From an uncultured Alphaproteobacteria bacterium (GTDB lineage: Bacteria; Pseudomonadota; Alphaproteobacteria; Micavibrionales; Micavibrionaceae), in the NCBI GenBank assembly GCA_937124505.1, contig CAKZKV010000337.1:1-10089 (forward strand): a stretch of DNA of 10,089 nt, in the 5' to 3' direction. Within the stretch, counting starts at the first letter, position 1; each line of letters opens with the position of its first letter. This document shows, piece after piece, positions 5,785-10,089 of the stretch. Below the pieces are notes generated by a model. It saw only the letters and a list, made by a program, of their open reading frames with translations. It had not been told where the DNA came from and ran no database searches. The translations under genes and the position numbers were made by a program.

Positions 5785-6519
5785 TTATTCTGCTGCTTTG
5801 GCGATAATATAGCCTTTCGCGCTGTCCATGTTAAATTCACCGAAATAATGATACTTTCCCGGCTCCAGGGGACCAACAAAAATCGTAGCTTTGGATTTAC
5901 CTGAAATGATTTTTTCACGGTTGAAATCATGGCTTTCAAACTCTTCCGGTGTTGCGTCCTGATTATCAACCAGTAGCTTGATCTTTTCTCCCGCCGGAAC
6001 GGTCAGGGTTTCCGGAAAGAATTTGTGATCTTTAATCACAATCTCATAATGATCATTTTTGACCAGAGGCGTTTCAGAGGTATTTGCTTCGTTCATCTGT
6101 CTTTCATGATTGGCATTTTGCAGCTTTGCGAACCATTCCCGCGTTTTGTCGGCCTCATGTTTTTCAGAGGCGTAATGGAGTGCCTGAACCGCCTCGTCGA
6201 TATGATTTAATGTGACATCTTCCTGATGTTCTGCCCGTATAAAGTCAATGGCGTTCTCAAGTGTGTAGCTGATTTCATGGATTTTTTCCATGGATGTCCC
6301 GTCGATGTCTGCCTGTGCGTCCAGAATAGCAGCAATGTCACTGATTTTTTCATTCAGTGCCATTTGTGCCTCCTCAGGGTTTTTAAACTCAGTGCCCGCA
6401 TAATGTTCAATGCGCTCTTCTGCGACCATTTCCGAGAAAAGATCATCAGGCGTTTCGGCTTGCGCATAAAAAGGGGCAAAGGCGAACATCAAAATAAGAG
6501 TACAGAAAAAATTTTTCAT
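5785..6519 (-). CDS. Secreted protein with helical region and cupredoxin-like domain, iron-uptake partner
   Basis: A 244-residue exported protein. A signal peptide covers residues 1-21 (hydrophobic LILMFAFAPF, cleavage after AQA). Residues 25-145 are charged and helical, and I do not recognise the family. Residues 157-242 form a cupredoxin-like domain, with KDHKFFPETLTVPAGEKI, EEFESHDF and LEPGKYHYFGEF as in the domains found in EfeO and FTR1-linked proteins. There is no blue-copper cysteine; candidate metal ligands are His197, His224 and nearby Glu residues. Where related domains often have F-H-x-D-T-A-x-G, this one has FNMDSAKG, losing that His. It probably binds iron or copper in the periplasm and delivers or oxidises iron for the permease encoded 20 bases downstream. 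The start has GGGG about 9 bases upstream. Confidence 0.85.
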   Translation of the reverse strand: MKNFFCTLILMFAFAPFYAQAETPDDLFSEMVAEERIEHYAGTEFKNPEEAQMALNEKISDIAAILDAQADIDGTSMEKIHEISYTLENAIDFIRAEHQEDVTLNHIDEAVQALHYASEKHEADKTREWFAKLQNANHERQMNEANTSETPLVKNDHYEIVIKDHKFFPETLTVPAGEKIKLLVDNQDATPEEFESHDFNREKIISGKSKATIFVGPLEPGKYHYFGEFNMDSAKGYIIAKAAE

Positions 6520-6544
6520 CTGGAGAGGCCCCTGCTCAAAAAGT

Positions 6545-6582
6545 TATATCGTATTTAATTAGTACTAATTAAATACGATATA
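6545..6582. promoter_or_regulatory. Perfect 38-bp palindrome upstream of the iron operon
   Basis: The half-site TATATCGTATTTAATTAGT (6545-6563) is followed at once by its exact reverse complement (6564-6582), with no spacer. It lies 25 bases upstream of the cupredoxin gene start and overlaps where a -10 would fall if TTGACG (6585-6590, minus strand) is the -35. It may be an operator for a second regulator. Alternatively, read as minus-strand RNA it is a long hairpin followed by ACTTTTT, so it could terminate or attenuate transcripts from the nuo genes. Confidence 0.6.
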
Positions 6583-6598
6583 GGCGTCAATACGAAAA

Positions 6599-6613
6599 TG
6601 AGAATTATTCTCA
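6599..6613. promoter_or_regulatory. Fur-box-like 7-1-7 palindrome
   Basis: TGAGAAT-T-ATTCTCA is a perfect 7-1-7 inverted repeat and matches the general form of bacterial Fur boxes (TGAtAAT-N-ATTaTCA), flanked by A-rich sequence. It lies about 80 bases upstream of the cupredoxin/FTR1 operon, just after the stop of the preceding membrane-protein gene. Iron-bound Fur or a Fur-family protein would be expected to repress here. Alphaproteobacteria often use Irr or RirA instead, so the regulator is not certain. Confidence 0.68.
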
Positions 6614-6620
6614 AAAAAAG

Positions 6621-7157
6621 TTACAGGGGCGGCGCAACGGGTTCCGGCTTTTTGATATAACGCGCCGCGATCCCGCTGGAAAAGAAGCAGATACCGGCAA
6701 AAAGTTGGAAAAGGTCAAATGTGCCTTGCGTTGCCCAGGCCTCAACCGCCTGCGCAATGTGAAGAACGGGAGGGATGGTAAAGAACGTGGAACCGAGGGC
6801 TGGCTTGCTCAGGATTATGCATGTCGCGCCCAGCCCGATGAGGGTTCCCATGATCATTTCCGAATAGCGCGGGGCGGCCTCAAATGCCAGCAGATTGCTC
6901 CCGGACAAAATATAAAGCAGGGCGCATATCACAATAATGCTCATGACGAGGTCGCTGAGTGCGATATGTTTGCCAAGTAGCCAAAATCGGCGTTTTGACC
7001 CGAAAATAACCCCGAGTGCATGTGTTGAAAGGCCCAGAATCGCTGCGCCGGAACGAATGGGGTTATAGAAGTAGCCGCCAGACAAAATAATGCAGATATC
7101 CCCTAAAATGGCCAGAGAAGAGAAAATACGTAAGGGGTCACGCAGTTTTCCGAGCAT
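6621..7157 (-). CDS. Multi-pass membrane protein of unknown function, coupled to nuoD
   Basis: A 178-residue hydrophobic protein with about five or six predicted membrane segments (roughly 10-30, 35-53, 66-85, 100-117, 122-140 and 147-165), short charged loops (SKRRFW, RYIKKPEP) and a Pro-rich C-terminal tail. It is not NuoE, NuoH or another complex I subunit I can recognise, and no conserved catalytic motif is seen. Its ATG shares one base with the nuoD TAA stop (TAATG), a classic sign of translational coupling, so it is made together with nuoD. An assembly factor, a quinone-related protein or an unrelated hitchhiker are all possible. It is the last gene of the cluster; the Fur-box-like site begins 7 bases beyond its stop. 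Confidence 0.75.
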   Translation of the reverse strand: MLGKLRDPLRIFSSLAILGDICIILSGGYFYNPIRSGAAILGLSTHALGVIFGSKRRFWLLGKHIALSDLVMSIIVICALLYILSGSNLLAFEAAPRYSEMIMGTLIGLGATCIILSKPALGSTFFTIPPVLHIAQAVEAWATQGTFDLFQLFAGICFFSSGIAARYIKKPEPVAPPL

Positions 7158-8365
7158 TACCGGTCAATCTCACCAAAGACGATATCCATCGACCCGATGA
7201 TGGATACTGTATCGGCGAGTTGATGCCCGCGGGAAAGGAAGTCCAGCGCCTGCAAATGCGCAAAGCCTGGGGCGCGGATGCGGCAGCGTTCCGGGCGGTT
7301 GGTGCCGTTGGAGACCAGATAGACGGCAAATTCGCCCTTTGGCGCTTCGACGGCGGTATAAGTTTCCCCAGCCGGGACGTGATAGCCTTCGGTATAAAGT
7401 TTGAAGTGGTGGATCATCGCCTCCATGGAGGATTTCATTTCCGCGCGGGAAGGAGGGGCAACTTTGCGGTCATCCACCTTGACGGGGCCTTTTGGCATGT
7501 TTTCAATCGCCTGTTTGATGATTTTCAGGGATTCGTACATTTCCTGCACCCGCACCAGATAGCGGGCGTAACAGTCCCCGGTTTTGCCGATAGGAATGTC
7601 AAAGTCATACTGTTCATAGCCGTCATAGGGCTGGCTCTTGCGCAAGTCCCACGCTACCCCGGAAGCACGCAGCATCGGGCCGGTAAAGCCCCAGTCATAG
7701 GCCTCTTCTTTGGTGGCCACGCCGATATCGACAGTGCGTTGTTTAAAAATACGGTTATTCGTCAGGAGCGACTCAAGATCGGCAATGACTTTTGGCACAG
7801 AATTCTCCGCCCAGTCGAGAATATCTTCCGCCAGTCCCGCCGGCATGTCCATCGCCACGCCGCCCGGCCGGAAATAATTGGCGTGCAACCGTGCCCCGCA
7901 GACGCGGTCATAAAATTCCATGCCCTTTTCACGTTCCTCAAAGCCCCACAGGGCAGGCGTGATGGCCCCGACATCAAGGGCGTAAGTCGTGATATTAAGA
8001 AGATGGTTTAGGATGCGTGTCACTTCACAAAACAAAACGCGAATCGCCTGCGCCCGAGGTGGTGGCGTGATGCCGAGCAGCTTTTCAACCGCCAGCGCAA
8101 AGGCATGTTCCTGATTCATCGGGGCCACATAATCCAGACGGTCAAAGTAAGGTGTGGCCTGTGTGTAGGTTTTATACTCAATCAGCTTTTCCGTGCCGCG
8201 GTGCAACAGGCCGATATGTGGGTCGGCGCGCTCCACGACTTCGCCGTCCATCTCCAGAACCAGCCTCAAAACGCCATGCGCCGCGGGGTGTTGCGGCCCG
8301 AAATTCATCGTATAGGGCTTGATCTGGGTCTCTTCATCTATGGGTTTCAGGTTTTGTGTAGTCAT
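7157..8365 (-). CDS. nuoD: NADH-quinone oxidoreductase subunit D (49 kDa)
   Basis: A full-length, 402-residue NuoD of respiratory complex I, in the peripheral arm on the cytoplasmic side where quinone is reduced. Conserved blocks are [14 protein letters not shown] (21-34), [15 protein letters not shown] (49-63), [16 protein letters not shown] (73-88) and, at the C terminus, [15 protein letters not shown] and [12 protein letters not shown]. By spacing, His30 and Tyr79 correspond to the quinone-headgroup His59 and Tyr108 of the bovine subunit (49 residues apart in both). The gene starts 3 bases after the stop of the solute-binding-protein gene, and the next gene begins on its own stop codon. 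nuoC is two genes upstream instead of adjacent, and nuoE does not follow. Confidence 0.97.
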   Translation of the reverse strand: MTTQNLKPIDEETQIKPYTMNFGPQHPAAHGVLRLVLEMDGEVVERADPHIGLLHRGTEKLIEYKTYTQATPYFDRLDYVAPMNQEHAFALAVEKLLGITPPPRAQAIRVLFCEVTRILNHLLNITTYALDVGAITPALWGFEEREKGMEFYDRVCGARLHANYFRPGGVAMDMPAGLAEDILDWAENSVPKVIADLESLLTNNRIFKQRTVDIGVATKEEAYDWGFTGPMLRASGVAWDLRKSQPYDGYEQYDFDIPIGKTGDCYARYLVRVQEMYESLKIIKQAIENMPKGPVKVDDRKVAPPSRAEMKSSMEAMIHHFKLYTEGYHVPAGETYTAVEAPKGEFAVYLVSNGTNRPERCRIRAPGFAHLQALDFLSRGHQLADTVSIIGSMDIVFGEIDR

Positions 8366-8368
8366 AGT

Positions 8369-9208
8369 TTATTCCATTTCTTCCATTGGGACAAACAGAC
8401 CCGGATATTCACTATTGTATTTATCAATTAAAGACGCCGTAAACCCGGTGTTTTTGAGCTCCTTGATTCCGGTGTTAAAGAAATGCAGCAGACGGAAGTC
8501 GTTTTCGCCTACCGGAATCGTGACGCCCATCAAGGCATAGGATTTTCCCGGCTCAAGCCGTTTTACCTTGCCGGGATTGTTTTGCATAAACCGATGGGCC
8601 ACACCGGGAGATGTGAATGTGACATCGGCTTTTCCCGTTGCAACGCTCAGCAATTGGTCAGCATCCGTTGCGGTGAGTGGTGGAAGACCATAAGGAGTGG
8701 CATGGGGCAGTATCCCCTTCGCAATCTGTGCACCACTCGTACTGTCAATGGTTGCCATTTTAATTGACGGGTCGTCTAGAAGAGAAGAATCTTCGTCAAA
8801 CCGTGTATCGTCTGCGCGCACAAAGGCCTCAAAACCATTATATGCCGCAGGATCCGAGACGAGCATAAACTTGCTGTTTCTAACTGCCAGCCATGTTCCT
8901 GCGCACCAGGCATCGATCTTATGTGCTTTCAACTCCGCTGCAATATTCCCCCATTCCAGCGGCCCAACCCATTCGACCTTTAGATCGGCTGCTTTGGCCA
9001 GATCTTCCGCATATTCGACAAAAAACCCGGTCAGATTGCCAGTTTCTTCATTTCTCATCACCCCGCCGTCCCAATACTGGTAGCCGCAACGAATTGTGCC
9101 TGTTTTTATGACACGATCAAAGCCGGAGGAGGATTCTTCTGCTGTCGCGGGGTGAAACAGAAAACACAGGAAAAATAGAAAAAAAATCTGAAAAATAATG
9201 CGGCACAT
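8369..9208 (-). CDS. Periplasmic solute-binding protein (SBP family 3-like) between nuoC and nuoD
   Basis: A 279-residue exported protein. A signal peptide spans about 1-23 (FQIFFLFFLCFLF, cleavage near ATA-EE). The mature part follows the family 3 extracellular solute-binding pattern: VIKTGTIRCGYQYWDGG at the N terminus, NLTGFFVEYAEDLAKAADL with the following VEWVGPLEWG, a LKAHKIDAW stretch, and a C-terminal FNTGIKELKNTGF and IDKYN helix. Such proteins bind amino acids or similar small molecules for ABC transporters or sensors, but no permease or ATPase gene lies nearby, so its ligand is unknown. AAAGGA lies 9 bases before the start, which is 15 bases after the nuoC stop, and nuoD starts 3 bases after its stop. 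Its position inside a respiratory operon is unusual. Confidence 0.85.
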   Translation of the reverse strand: MCRIIFQIFFLFFLCFLFHPATAEESSSGFDRVIKTGTIRCGYQYWDGGVMRNEETGNLTGFFVEYAEDLAKAADLKVEWVGPLEWGNIAAELKAHKIDAWCAGTWLAVRNSKFMLVSDPAAYNGFEAFVRADDTRFDEDSSLLDDPSIKMATIDSTSGAQIAKGILPHATPYGLPPLTATDADQLLSVATGKADVTFTSPGVAHRFMQNNPGKVKRLEPGKSYALMGVTIPVGENDFRLLHFFNTGIKELKNTGFTASLIDKYNSEYPGLFVPMEEME

Positions 9209-9223
9209 GGTGTGGTTTCCTTT

Positions 9224-9874
9224 CTATGCTTGCTTTCCGATGAATTTCGGTTTTACAGCTTTTTCATCTCCGGGAAGCTGAACGTTTGTCATGCCTTCCC
9301 ACGGGGAAAGGTTGTCAAAGACGCGGAAGTCCTGTTGCAATTCCACAGGCTCATACACAACGCGTTTCAGTTCATCGTCATAGCGCAGTTCAACGTAGCC
9401 TGTCAGGGGGAAATCCTTGCGCAGGGGATGGCCTTCAAACCCGTAATCGGTCAGGATGCGGCGCAGGTCGGTGTTTCCTGAAAAAGGAATACCGAACATG
9501 TCCCAGACTTCACGCTCAAACCAGCCCGCCGCAGAATATGTTTTTGAGATGGAGTTCACAGGCTCTCCCTCATCCACAGCGACTTTGACGCGGATGCGGT
9601 TGTTTTCTGACATGGATAGCAGGTGATAGACGACATCAAAGCGTGCCGCGGGACGGGCAGGGTGATCAAGGGCGGTAATATCGACCAGCATTTCAAAGTG
9701 GCACTCTGGATCGTCACGCAGAAAACGCAGCACGTCATTAATGAAGTCTTTGTTGGCCGTGATTTCGATTTCCGATAGCGCTGTCTTGAAGGGCCTCAGG
9801 TGGTATTCCATCACCTTTCCCTCCAGATTTTCCTGAATATGTTCGGCAAGATCATGTAATTGTTCGTCAGACAT
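9224..9874 (-). CDS. nuoC: NADH-quinone oxidoreductase subunit C (30 kDa)
   Basis: A complete 216-residue NuoC, a peripheral-arm subunit of complex I that packs against NuoD and NuoB. The family signature is clear at about 118-141 ([16 protein letters not shown], then TDLRRIL), followed by [12 protein letters not shown] and [22 protein letters not shown]. The N-terminal [13 protein letters not shown] is of normal length, so the start is reasonable. No Shine-Dalgarno sequence is seen; a minus-strand extended -10-like TG-T-AATAAT (9883-9891) ends 8 bases before the ATG, so the mRNA could be nearly leaderless. nuoB normally precedes nuoC, but the 215 bases upstream hold no nuoB sequence. It is therefore the first gene of a cluster nuoC, solute-binding protein, nuoD, membrane protein. 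Confidence 0.96.
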   Translation of the reverse strand: MSDEQLHDLAEHIQENLEGKVMEYHLRPFKTALSEIEITANKDFINDVLRFLRDDPECHFEMLVDITALDHPARPAARFDVVYHLLSMSENNRIRVKVAVDEGEPVNSISKTYSAAGWFEREVWDMFGIPFSGNTDLRRILTDYGFEGHPLRKDFPLTGYVELRYDDELKRVVYEPVELQQDFRVFDNLSPWEGMTNVQLPGDEKAVKPKFIGKQA

Positions 9875-9882
9875 GGAAACAG

Positions 9883-9891
9883 ATTATTACA
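9883..9891 (-). promoter_or_regulatory. Candidate extended -10 of nuoC
   Basis: On the minus strand TGT-AATAAT resembles an extended -10 element. The best -35 nearby (TTGCAC about 15 bases upstream) is weak. Transcription would begin within a few bases of the nuoC ATG, which fits the lack of a ribosome binding site. It is tentative. Confidence 0.28.
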
Positions 9892-10031
9892 GGATGCAGG
9901 GAGGTGCAATCATCTTCGACAATAAGTTTGTAAGCAGGGTATTCTTATGATTATTGCAACCTGGGAATGGGGAAATAAAAGGTTTCTTGCTGTTTATGTG
10001 ATAAATGAAAACAGTCAGGGACGAGAAAAAC

Positions 10032-10059
10032 TTGACATTTTAATTATTATGCCTATAAT
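10032..10059 (+). promoter_or_regulatory. Near-consensus sigma-70-type promoter pointing out of the window
   Basis: TTGACA (10032-10037) and TATAAT (10054-10059) are both perfect hexamers separated by 16 bases on the plus strand. Transcription would begin near 10066 and run off the right edge. The last bases of the window (AGAGAGGAA, 10081-10089) could be the ribosome binding site of the gene it drives, whose start lies just outside. It is divergent from nuoC. Confidence 0.7.
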
Positions 10060-10089
10060 CAAATAATCAAAAGAAATAATAGAGAGGAA

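Noticed and set aside
7220..8011. Plus-strand open frame of 263 codons opposite nuoD
   Set aside because: It is antisense to a highly conserved gene, rich in His, Arg and Phe without family resemblance; a shadow frame.
9947..10066. 39-codon plus-strand frame starting ATG ATT ATT, with AGGG upstream
   Set aside because: It is short, unrecognised and overlaps the strong promoter at 10032-10059; a real small gene cannot be excluded but is not supported.

Overview
The window looks like part of an alphaproteobacterial chromosome of moderate GC. This rests on the NuoC/NuoD sequence style, the thyA-folA neighbourhood and the GTCATCCCG...CGGGATGAC palindromic repeat; no marker gene fixes the genus. 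Almost everything is on the minus strand. One small phosphatase gene is on the plus strand, and a plus-strand promoter at the right edge points out of the window.

Reading from the left (minus strand): the first 14 codons of a probable dihydrofolate reductase (1-42), a C39-like cysteine peptidase (52-996) and thymidylate synthase thyA (1010-1804) form a tight folate/dTMP operon, thyA-peptidase-folA. Upstream of thyA lies a complete insertion element (1893-4315, 2423 bp) with perfect 19-bp terminal inverted repeats and an 8-bp target duplication (GACTTTTA). It encodes an IS1-family-type DDE transposase and three cargo genes: a 75-aa basic protein, a 289-aa Clp-fold (SDH/SppA-like) serine protease and a 66-aa acidic protein. 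This cargo-bearing element is the most unusual object here. Directly beside it is a 145-bp MITE-like element (4331-4475) with 17-bp terminal repeats, its own 8-bp duplication (AAGTTTTT) and two internal hairpins. Removing both insertions leaves a divergent spacer of about 150 bp between thyA and a small low-molecular-weight tyrosine-phosphatase-like gene (4545-4877, plus, TTG start).

Next, on the minus strand, is a two-gene iron-uptake operon: a secreted cupredoxin-domain protein (5785-6519) followed by an FTR1-type iron permease (4904-5764). Its upstream region carries a perfect 7-1-7 Fur-box-like palindrome (6599-6613) and a perfect 38-bp uninterrupted palindrome (6545-6582).

The right third holds a partial complex I cluster on the minus strand: nuoC (9224-9874), a periplasmic solute-binding protein (8369-9208), nuoD (7157-8365) and a multi-pass membrane protein of unknown function (6621-7157), joined by overlaps or very short gaps. 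nuoB is not upstream of nuoC and nuoE is not downstream of nuoD, so the nuo genes are split in this genome. The last 215 bases hold no convincing gene, but contain a near-ideal plus-strand promoter (TTGACA-16-TATAAT) and a purine-rich possible ribosome binding site at the very end.
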